Source: JBMNQI01 sp050944055 (lineage in GTDB: Bacteria; Bacillota; Clostridia; Oscillospirales; Oscillospiraceae). From it: 15,114 nucleotides of DNA. The DNA lies in assembly GCA_050944055.1 (NCBI GenBank), contig JBMNQI010000054.1:1-15114 (forward strand). Reading direction: 5' to 3'. Position 1 is the first letter of the stretch; the number at the start of each line of letters is the position of its first letter. Positions 5,124 through 11,834 of this stretch are shown here, in pieces. A program made the translations under genes and the position numbers. Below the pieces are notes generated by a model. It searched no databases and was not told the origin of the DNA. It worked only from the letters and a program-made list of their open reading frames with translations.

Positions 5124-7289
5124 ATGAAAATTACCCAAAAGCAGTTTAATGAAAAGGTCTATGAAATCGACTTTTGCGGCCGCCCGCTTCGGCTTAAGAC
5201 CGGAAAGCTCGCGGAGCTGTGTAACGCCGCCGTTCTCGCCGAATACGGCGAAACGACCGTACTGGCGGTCTGTACGGCCTCTGCCCGCCCCAAGGACGGG
5301 ATCGACTATTTCCCACTGACCGTAGACTTTGAGGAAAAGCTCTACTCGGTGGGCCGTATCCCGGGCAGCTTCCTTCGCCGCGAGGGCCAGCCCTCGCTGC
5401 CCGCGGTGCTCGCCTCCCGCATGATCGACCGGCCGATGCGCCCGCTGTTTCCCCAGGACCTTCGCAACGACGTGGTTTTGACCTGCACTGTCCTGAGCGT
5501 GGACTATGACTGTTCCCCGGAAATAACAGCTATGATCGGCGCCGCCGCCGCGGTGTCCATCTCCGACGTCCCGTTCAACGGGCCGATAGCCGGCATATCC
5601 CTAGGGTGGGACGGCGAGAAGTACCTCTTCAACCCGACAAGAGAAGAGCGCAAAAACAATAAAATGACAGTGACAGTCGCCGCGACGCACGAAAAGGTAG
5701 TCATGATTGAGGCCGGCGGCGATGAGATACCCGAAGACGTCATGTACAACGGGATTGTGGCGGCGCATGAAAAGATTCAGCCTATTCTTGATCTTATTGA
5801 CAAAATGGTCGCCGAGATAGGCAAGGAGAAATTCGAGTACGAGCACGCCGCTTTTGACGACGAGCTTTTCGAAAAGCTCTGCGAGAACGAAATGCAGGCC
5901 ATGGAATACTGCATGGACACCGACGACAAGAACGTCCGCGAGCAGCGCGTGAACGACTGGATTAACGCCGTTTCCGAAAAATACCTCGAGGATCATCCTG
6001 ATATGATGCAGTTCATGGAGGAGATCATTTACAGGATGCAGAAAAAAATAGTTAAGCGCTGGCTTCTCCAGGGCCACCGCGTCGACGGGCGCAGTATGGA
6101 CGAGATACGCCCGCTCGCCGCCGAGGTCGGCGTTCTGCCGCGCGTACACGGGTCTGGCCTCTTCACACGCGGGCAGACGCAGGTGCTCTCGGTAGTCACG
6201 CTCGACACGATATCGGCCGCCCAGAATCTTGATACGATCTGGGAGGAGCAGACCAAGCGCTTTATGCACCACTATAATTTCCCCGCCTTTTCAACAGGCG
6301 AAGCGCGCGGCTCCCGATCGGTCAGCCGCCGCGAAAAAGGCCACGGCGCCCTTGCTGAAAAGGCGCTTGACCCCGTCATCCCGTCGCTGGAGGAGTTCCC
6401 CTATACGATTCGCGTCGTGAGCGAGGTGCTCTCCTCAAACGGCTCAACCAGCCAGGGCTCGATCTGCGGCTCCACTCTCGCGCTCATGGACGCGGGCGTA
6501 CCCATCAAGGCGCCCGTAGCAGGCATCTCCTGCGGCCTGATACAGGACGACGAGGGCGGGTTTACCACATTTATAGATATTCAGGGCGTGGAGGATTTCC
6601 ACGGCGAAATGGACTTCAAGGTCGCCGGGACCAAAAAGGGCATCACGGCTATTCAAATGGACCTTAAAAACGACGGGCTGACTCATGAGATAATCAAGAA
6701 CGCGCTTGAAATCACGCGCGAGGCGCGTTACGATATACTCGATAAGATAATGCTGCCCTGCATCTCCGAGCCCAGGCCAGAGGTAAGCCAGTACGCGCCC
6801 AAGATGATAAGGATGAAGATCGCCGAAGAAAAGATACGCGAGGTCATCGGCACAGGCGGCAAGGTCATACAGAAAATAGTCGCCGACACCGGCGCGAAGA
6901 TAGACATTGAGGACGACGGTTCGGTCTATATTTCCGGCGTCGACATCGAGGCCTGCCGCGAGGCGCAGAGGATAATCGAGGGCATCGTTTTTGTGCCCGA
7001 GATCGGTTCACTCTACTACGGGAAGGTCGTAAACTATCTCACCAGCAAGAAGGACGGTTCGCAGATGGGCGCATTTATCGAGATTGCCCCCGGAAAGGAC
7101 GGGCTTTGCCACATCAAGGACCTTGAATACAAGCGCACCGAAAAGGTTGAGGACGTCCTCAAAATAGGCGATATGACCTGGGTAAAGGTCATAGAGATAG
7201 ACGACAAGGGCCGTATCAACCTCTCCCGCAAGGAAGCGCTTCGCGACATGGAAATAGCTCAGCGCAAGAAGGCGAACAACAAGGAATGA
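5124..7289 (+). CDS. pnp: polyribonucleotide nucleotidyltransferase (PNPase)
   Basis: A 721-residue phosphorolytic 3'-5' exoribonuclease, close to the usual 700-720. Order of domains: first RNase PH core (about 10-145), helical linker, second RNase PH core (about 315-550), KH domain (about 555-615, GTGG loop at 576-579) and S1 domain (about 628-697, GKVVNYLTSKKDGSQMGAFIEI). Phosphate-binding SSNGST (437-442) and the metal-binding D491 and D497 in EDFHGEMD are present, so the second core should be active. The protein forms a trimer and degrades mRNA in the cytoplasm. The start ATG 5124 has TAGGAG upstream at a rather long spacing of 13 bases. It lies 179 bp after rpsO, with a structured leader between. 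Confidence 0.98.
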   Translation: MKITQKQFNEKVYEIDFCGRPLRLKTGKLAELCNAAVLAEYGETTVLAVCTASARPKDGIDYFPLTVDFEEKLYSVGRIPGSFLRREGQPSLPAVLASRMIDRPMRPLFPQDLRNDVVLTCTVLSVDYDCSPEITAMIGAAAAVSISDVPFNGPIAGISLGWDGEKYLFNPTREERKNNKMTVTVAATHEKVVMIEAGGDEIPEDVMYNGIVAAHEKIQPILDLIDKMVAEIGKEKFEYEHAAFDDELFEKLCENEMQAMEYCMDTDDKNVREQRVNDWINAVSEKYLEDHPDMMQFMEEIIYRMQKKIVKRWLLQGHRVDGRSMDEIRPLAAEVGVLPRVHGSGLFTRGQTQVLSVVTLDTISAAQNLDTIWEEQTKRFMHHYNFPAFSTGEARGSRSVSRREKGHGALAEKALDPVIPSLEEFPYTIRVVSEVLSSNGSTSQGSICGSTLALMDAGVPIKAPVAGISCGLIQDDEGGFTTFIDIQGVEDFHGEMDFKVAGTKKGITAIQMDLKNDGLTHEIIKNALEITREARYDILDKIMLPCISEPRPEVSQYAPKMIRMKIAEEKIREVIGTGGKVIQKIVADTGAKIDIEDDGSVYISGVDIEACREAQRIIEGIVFVPEIGSLYYGKVVNYLTSKKDGSQMGAFIEIAPGKDGLCHIKDLEYKRTEKVEDVLKIGDMTWVKVIEIDDKGRINLSRKEALRDMEIAQRKKANNKE

Positions 7290-7298
7290 ACTAGAAGA

Positions 7299-7320
7299 CG
7301 GGTCGCCGGAAGGCGGCCCG
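7299..7320 (+). terminator. hairpin after pnp
   Basis: CGGGTCGCC (7299-7307) pairs with GGCGGCCCG (7312-7320), with one G-U pair and a GGAA loop, ten bases after the pnp stop. Only GTTTC follows, so termination may be partial or factor-dependent; the hairpin could also protect the pnp 3' end. Confidence 0.5.
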
Positions 7321-7437
7321 GTTTCATATCGTCATGACGAGGCCTTGCGCGGCTGCATTAAAGGGCGCAGGCTGCGATGCCGCGCTGACGACCGGCCTCC
7401 GATAATAATAAAAAAAGCAGTAAGGTGGGTGCTGGCT

Positions 7438-8319
7438 TTGCCTGAACTTATCTGTATTTGCGGCCCGACGGCTGCCGGAAAAACGGGGCTCGCGGTCGAT
7501 ATGGCGCTTAGCCTCGGCGGCGAGGTAGTTTCCTGCGACTCGATGCAGGTTTATTGCGGCATGGATATCGGGACTGCGAAGGCGACCCCGGAGGAGATGC
7601 GCGGCGTAAGGCACCATATGATAGACGTGGCGGACCCGCGGACAGAGGATTTCTCCGTCGCGCGTTATGTTGAGATGGCCGTGCCGATAGTTGACGACAT
7701 AATTGCCCGCGGAAAGCCGCCTATCGTGGTCGGAGGCACAAACCTGTACATGGACAGCCTGATAAAAGGCAGCGTTTTCTCCGACTTTGACCGGGGGGGG
7801 ATACGCGAAGAGCTGAATATAATCGCAAACAACCCGGGAGGCGCGCAGGAGCTTTTTGACCGCCTGCGCGAATGCGACCCTCAAAGCGCCGAAAAGCTGC
7901 ACCCGAACGATATAAAGCGCATCGTCAGGGCTCTCGAGGTATATTATCTTACAGGCAAGCCGATATCGCTCCACAACGAGGAAGACCTGGCCCGGCCGGC
8001 ACGATACAAGGCGAAAAGGATAGTACTTTCATACCGCGACAGAGACATTCTGTATGACAGAATAAACCGCCGGGTTGACATGATGCTTGAGCGGGGCCTG
8101 CTTAAAGAGGTGGAAAGCCTCATCAACTCCGGGCTATCCCGCTCCTCAACGGCTATGCAGGCAATAGGCTACAAGGAGTTTTCCGCATACCTGGAGGGCG
8201 AAGTCAGTTTTGAGGAAGCAGTCGAGACGGTCAAGCGGGAGTCCCGGCGCTACGCCAAGCGCCAGCTGACCTGGCTCCGGCGCTATGCGGACGCCGAGTG
8301 GCGTTTTTTGGATGAATAG
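7438..8319 (+). CDS. miaA: tRNA dimethylallyltransferase
   Basis: A 293-residue enzyme that adds the dimethylallyl group to A37 of tRNAs reading UNN codons, the first step to i6A/ms2i6A. Visible features: Walker A GPTAAGKT (9-16), D34 in CDSMQVY followed by GMDIGTAKAT, the HHMIDV segment, VVGGTNLYMDSL, KRIVRALEVYYLTGKP, and the C-terminal RYAKRQLTWLRR. TTG 7438 is chosen as start: it gives the usual MiaA N-terminus (MPELICICGPT) and lies nine bases after TAAGGTGG; GTG 7429 directly abuts that site and is less likely. The gap from pnp is 148 bp, and no clear promoter is visible, so read-through from pnp is possible. Confidence 0.95.
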   Translation: MPELICICGPTAAGKTGLAVDMALSLGGEVVSCDSMQVYCGMDIGTAKATPEEMRGVRHHMIDVADPRTEDFSVARYVEMAVPIVDDIIARGKPPIVVGGTNLYMDSLIKGSVFSDFDRGGIREELNIIANNPGGAQELFDRLRECDPQSAEKLHPNDIKRIVRALEVYYLTGKPISLHNEEDLARPARYKAKRIVLSYRDRDILYDRINRRVDMMLERGLLKEVESLINSGLSRSSTAMQAIGYKEFSAYLEGEVSFEEAVETVKRESRRYAKRQLTWLRRYADAEWRFLDE

Positions 8320-8385
8320 AAGCGTCATATAGGAAGGGCTTATACCGGAAACTTCGCGGCGGAAGCAAAAGGGGGCTGTTTTCAA

Positions 8386-9615
8386 ATGAACACTCGCGGC
8401 GGCCTGATGACTCGGATAGTCATGCTTATTCTGCTGTGCGGCATATTCGCGTATCTGGCGTACTACGGCTTTTCCGCGCTCCGGGACCCTCTCTCCACGG
8501 CCGCGGCGGTCCAGTACACTGTAGAAAACACCGTTTCAATGACGGGATTTGTAATACGCGACGAAACGCCTCTTTATTCCGAGGCCGAATATCTGGATTT
8601 GCTGGCCTCCGAGGGCGAGAAGATAGCGTCGGGCGGCGCTGTCGCGCGCTCGTTTTCAAGCGAGGAAGCTCTCTCGCGCCAGGCCAGGATAGACGAACTA
8701 GAGCTAAGCCTGAAACAGCTTAAAAGCATTATGTCGGAGGATAAGGACCCGGCCGCCGCGGCAAAGCTCGATACCGGCATAATTGGAAGCATATTTGAGA
8801 TTAACAGGGCGGTTGAGGCCGGCGACACGTCCGAAGCGGACTATCTTGCGCTGACTCTTCGCAGCCTTGTCCTATCCCGCGCCGAGGTTTTTTCCGGTTC
8901 GGGCGATATAGAGGCGCTCCGGTCGGAGCTGGAGGCGGAGCTTAATTCCCTTCTAAGTCAGTCAAGCGGTCAGGGCAGCGATATCTACTGCAGGCAATCG
9001 GGCATATTCTCATCGCAGACCGACGGGTATGAGACCATACTGTCCAGCGATGTCCTCGACAGCCTGAGCTGTAAAAAACTCGACGCATACGCTGAAATGG
9101 CGCCCCAAACCGAGAGCGGCGTTTTCGGCAAATGCATAACAGGTATACGCTGGTATTTCGCCGCCGCCGTCTCCGCGCAGGAGGCCGGGTATTTTACGGA
9201 GGGGACGACGGTTACACTCCGCTTTCTCGGCGGCTACACCGAAAACATTGATATGCGTGTGGACAAGGTCGCAAAGCCGGAGGACGACGGGCGCTGCCTT
9301 ATTATACTGTCCACAACGCGCGCTTTGAGCCAGACTACGGCCCTGCGCCGCCAGACAGCGGAGGTTATCCGCGATTCATATACGGGCATACGAATTCCAA
9401 AGGCCGCGCTTCGCGTATCCGACGAGGGGAAGACCGGGGTTTACATACTCGCCGGGCCTCAGGCGCGCTTCCGCGAGGTAACGGTCGTATCCGAGCTTGA
9501 CGATTATCTGATAGTGTCGGAGGATAAAAGCAACGCCGGTTCCCTGCGTGTGGGCGACAGCGTCATAACGAAGGCCAAGGACCTCTACGACGGCAAGGTC
9601 CTGGCGGAGGAGTAG
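8386..9615 (+). CDS. HlyD-like membrane-anchored adaptor protein
   Basis: A 409-residue protein with one N-terminal membrane segment (about 11-31) and a large outside part. Residues about 42-60 (VQYTVENTVSMTGFVIRDET) and 200-240 look like the two halves of a split biotinyl-lipoyl fold, separated by helical, charged segments (about 95-115 and 150-195). The C-terminal 333-405 (GIRIPKAALRVSDEGKTGVYIL, then LRVGDSVITK) matches membrane-fusion or HlyD-type adaptors. No ABC transporter or outer partner is nearby; instead it precedes yggS, sepF and divIVA. ATG 8386 follows AAGGGGG by ten bases; an in-frame ATG at 8407 is possible. The role in a single-membrane cell is unknown; a link with division or wall synthesis is inference from position. 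Confidence 0.75.
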   Translation: MNTRGGLMTRIVMLILLCGIFAYLAYYGFSALRDPLSTAAAVQYTVENTVSMTGFVIRDETPLYSEAEYLDLLASEGEKIASGGAVARSFSSEEALSRQARIDELELSLKQLKSIMSEDKDPAAAAKLDTGIIGSIFEINRAVEAGDTSEADYLALTLRSLVLSRAEVFSGSGDIEALRSELEAELNSLLSQSSGQGSDIYCRQSGIFSSQTDGYETILSSDVLDSLSCKKLDAYAEMAPQTESGVFGKCITGIRWYFAAAVSAQEAGYFTEGTTVTLRFLGGYTENIDMRVDKVAKPEDDGRCLIILSTTRALSQTTALRRQTAEVIRDSYTGIRIPKAALRVSDEGKTGVYILAGPQARFREVTVVSELDDYLIVSEDKSNAGSLRVGDSVITKAKDLYDGKVLAEE

Positions 9616-9638
9616 GCGCGGCGGCAATAATACAGAAA

Positions 9639-9663
9639 CCGTCTGCCCATTTAAGGCAGACGG
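9639..9663. terminator. hairpin between the HlyD-like gene and yggS
   Basis: A perfect 9-bp stem, CCGTCTGCC (9639-9647) with GGCAGACGG (9655-9663), around a seven-base loop. No T-run follows on the plus strand; on the minus strand TTTCTG follows. It may be a weak terminator or a processing site inside the operon. Confidence 0.4.
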
Positions 9664-9701
9664 CCGACTTGCGTATCCCTGTTTAGAAGGAAGTGGTTAT
9701 A

Positions 9702-10352
9702 ATGTCCATAGCTGAAAACGTTGCGCGCATAAAAGCGGAGCTTCCTCCCGGCGTGCTTCTCTGCGCCGCCGCCAAGCAGAACGGGGCTCAGGCGGTCCGT
9801 GAAGCTATTAGGGCGGGCGTCGACTGCATAGGCGAAAACCGGGTTCAGGAGCTGCTCAACAAAGAGTCGCAGGGGGCTTATGAGGGCGCTCCTCTTCATT
9901 TTATAGGACACCTTCAGCGCAACAAGGCCCGTTTTATTGTCGGCCGCTGCGAGCTGATACACTCGGTAGATTCGCACGCGCTCATGAGCGTCATTGACAA
10001 AATTGCCTCCTCAAAATCCATCGTACAGGACGTGCTCATAGAGGTCAATATAGGCCGCGAGGAAACAAAGTCCGGCGTATTGCCGGAAGAGCTGGACGAG
10101 TTTCTGGAAGGCTGCTTTGCTTTTTCCTCGGTGAGGGTTGTCGGCCTAATGGCAATACCGCCCGCACAAGGCGATCCGAGAAGGTATTTTTCGGCAATGC
10201 ATAAGCTTTATGTTGACATGAACGCCAAAAAATATGATAATAAGATGAAGTTCCTATCAATGGGAATGAGTGGCGATTATCTGGCCGCCGCGGCCGAGGG
10301 CGCGAATATAGTCCGTGTCGGGACAGCCATTTTCGGCGCTAGAATTTATTGA
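9702..10352 (+). CDS. yggS: YggS/YlmE family PLP-homeostasis protein
   Basis: A 216-residue single-domain, alanine-racemase-fold protein that binds pyridoxal phosphate and balances vitamin B6 and amino-acid pools. The PLP lysine is K25 in LLCAAAKQNG (usually a VSK-type motif). Other family marks are GENRVQEL, FIGHLQRNKAR, EVNIGREETKSGV, GLMAIPP and the phosphate-binding LSMGMSGDY and VRVGTAIFG near the end. ATG 9702 is ten bases after AAGGA; the in-frame GTG at 9693 is too close to it. As ylmE it typically sits just before sepF in Firmicutes, as it does here (22 bp gap). Confidence 0.95.
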   Translation: MSIAENVARIKAELPPGVLLCAAAKQNGAQAVREAIRAGVDCIGENRVQELLNKESQGAYEGAPLHFIGHLQRNKARFIVGRCELIHSVDSHALMSVIDKIASSKSIVQDVLIEVNIGREETKSGVLPEELDEFLEGCFAFSSVRVVGLMAIPPAQGDPRRYFSAMHKLYVDMNAKKYDNKMKFLSMGMSGDYLAAAAEGANIVRVGTAIFGARIY

Positions 10353-10374
10353 AAATATTACCGGAGGTATTCGT

Positions 10375-10815
10375 ATGGGTATATTTGACGAACTAAAAAG
10401 GCTGACTCATCCCTATGACGATGACGACGATGAATTTGAAGATCTTGATCCGGTTCCGCGCCGCGAAACCAGGGCGGCGCCCTCGGGCTCTCTTTCATAC
10501 GAGGAAAGGCGCAACAAGGTTGTAAACATACATACGACGACCAAGCTCCAGGTAGTGCTTGTCAAGCCAGAGCGATTCGACTCCGCCTCCGAGATAGCGG
10601 ATCATCTTCGCGAGAAACGCACAGTCGTGCTTAACCTCGAGTCAACGCAGAAGGACGTCGCCCGCCGACTCGTCGATTTTCTCTCAGGCGTAGCCTACGC
10701 AAACGAGGGGCAGATAAAAAAGGTCGCCGTATCCACATACATAATCACTCCCTACAACGTCGATATAATGGGAGACCTTATCGACGAGCTGGAGCACAGC
10801 GGCATGTATTTCTAA
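10375..10815 (+). CDS. sepF: cell division protein SepF
   Basis: A 146-residue cytoplasmic division protein that anchors FtsZ to the membrane and shapes the septum. The short N-terminal helix MGIFDELKRL is the expected membrane-binding amphipathic helix. An acidic and then basic linker follows (about 14-50), with the conserved core at about 55-140: VVLVKPERFDSASEIADHL, VVLNLESTQKDVARRLVDFL and the final YIITPYNVDIMG. The start ATG 10375 is fixed by GGAGGT six bases upstream and by this N-terminus. It is 22 bp behind yggS, so the two genes are probably cotranscribed. Confidence 0.96.
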   Translation: MGIFDELKRLTHPYDDDDDEFEDLDPVPRRETRAAPSGSLSYEERRNKVVNIHTTTKLQVVLVKPERFDSASEIADHLREKRTVVLNLESTQKDVARRLVDFLSGVAYANEGQIKKVAVSTYIITPYNVDIMGDLIDELEHSGMYF

Positions 10816-10955
10816 TCCTGTCTGCCGGCGCGGCTCATGCCGCCTCCCGGCGTCTTCGCCGCGGCTTTGAGAGCGCAAAGCCGCGCGGAGAGCAGCGCCG
10901 CTTAGGCTCAAACGATATAGACAAATTCCAGCCAAATTATTAGGAGGAAAATGCA
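10816..10955 (+). other. GC-rich hairpin region between sepF and divIVA
   Basis: Contains a perfect 10-bp stem, CGCGGCTTTG (10860-10869) with CAAAGCCGCG (10876-10885), and a smaller GCGGC/GCCGC hairpin around 10830-10843. There is no T-run and no open frame. In many Firmicutes ylmG and ylmH occupy this place; no trace of either can be read here. It may be an internal processing or attenuation site before divIVA. Confidence 0.5.
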
Positions 10956-11768
10956 ATGTTAACGCCTCAGGATGTACAGGAAAAACGTTTTTCCAAGGCC
11001 TTGTTCAACGGCTACGATATGGGCGAGGTCGATGATTTTCTCGACCCGCTGACTGAGGATTATGCGGCCCTCTACAAGGAAAACGCCCTTTTGAAAAGCA
11101 AAATGAAGGTGCTGGTGGAAAAGATAGAGGAATACCGGGCCACTGAGGAGAGCATGAAGAAGGCTCTGCGCTCGGCACGCAGCATGGCTGCCGAAATAGT
11201 GGAGGACGCGAAAAAGCAGAGCGCCGCAATCGAGGGCAGCCCCGATATTGAAGCTATTCGCCGGCAGGCCGACGCGGAGGAGGCCAGGCTCAAAGAGGCC
11301 AAGCGTCAGACCGCGGTATTTATAGCCGAAATCAAGAGGTTTTTAAAGGCCGAGGCGGAGCTCATATCAAGTTTGCGCAGCGTGGATACGGAGCCCGCTC
11401 CCTACAGGGTTCCGCAAAATGCCGAGACGGACAGCTTCGAGAGGCCCGCCGGCCCGAAAGCCGAGCCGGAGCCGGGAGACCCCGTGGACATAACCGTGCG
11501 GGATATTGAGGACAGCCTCTCGAAAATAGTCAGCGACGATACGCCGGACGAGCTTGAGCCCGTCGAACCGGAGGATAACGACGTGCCTATAAACGACCTC
11601 ATCGCCGATATACGCCGCGAGACGGAGGAGATGGAGCGCCAGGCCGAAGCGCGGCTTGCGGGCTCTGAGAGGAAGGCCCGGAGAATAGATCCCGATCTTG
11701 AAGAAACAAGGCCGCGCTTTGATTTTACGAACCTTCAGTTTGGGAAAGACTACGATATAAAGAGATAA
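10956..11768 (+). CDS. divIVA: DivIVA-family cell pole/septum protein
   Basis: A 270-residue coiled-coil protein that binds curved membrane at septa and poles. The N-terminal DivIVA domain (about 1-60) is clear: MLTPQDVQEKRFSKALFNGY, DMGEVDDFLDPL, then YAALYKENALLKSKM. A coiled coil extends to about residue 135, followed by a long acidic, Pro/Glu-rich, probably disordered tail to the basic end GKDYDIKR. The tail is longer than in Bacillus DivIVA (164 residues), but such extensions are usual in Clostridia. ATG 10956 is eight bases after AGGAGG; another ATG at 10951 in a different frame stops after three codons. It is 140 bp behind sepF and 66 bp before ileS. Confidence 0.93.
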   Translation: MLTPQDVQEKRFSKALFNGYDMGEVDDFLDPLTEDYAALYKENALLKSKMKVLVEKIEEYRATEESMKKALRSARSMAAEIVEDAKKQSAAIEGSPDIEAIRRQADAEEARLKEAKRQTAVFIAEIKRFLKAEAELISSLRSVDTEPAPYRVPQNAETDSFERPAGPKAEPEPGDPVDITVRDIEDSLSKIVSDDTPDELEPVEPEDNDVPINDLIADIRRETEEMERQAEARLAGSERKARRIDPDLEETRPRFDFTNLQFGKDYDIKR

Positions 11769-11834
11769 CACCCGTAATGGCCGGAGAAGCGGAAGGCGGC
11801 GGGGGAACAGACTACGTTTAGGAGAAGCACCGAA

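Noticed and set aside
7345..7437. An N-terminal extension of MiaA starting at 7345
   Set aside because: The extra 31 residues are basic and unlike the family, no ribosome binding site precedes 7345, and a good one lies just before 7438.
10951..10962. ATG five bases before the divIVA start as a leader peptide
   Set aside because: It encodes only three codons before a stop and is best explained by chance.
11769..11834. A T-box riboswitch before ileS
   Set aside because: Only 66 bases separate divIVA from ileS, too short for a T-box, and no T-box consensus is visible.
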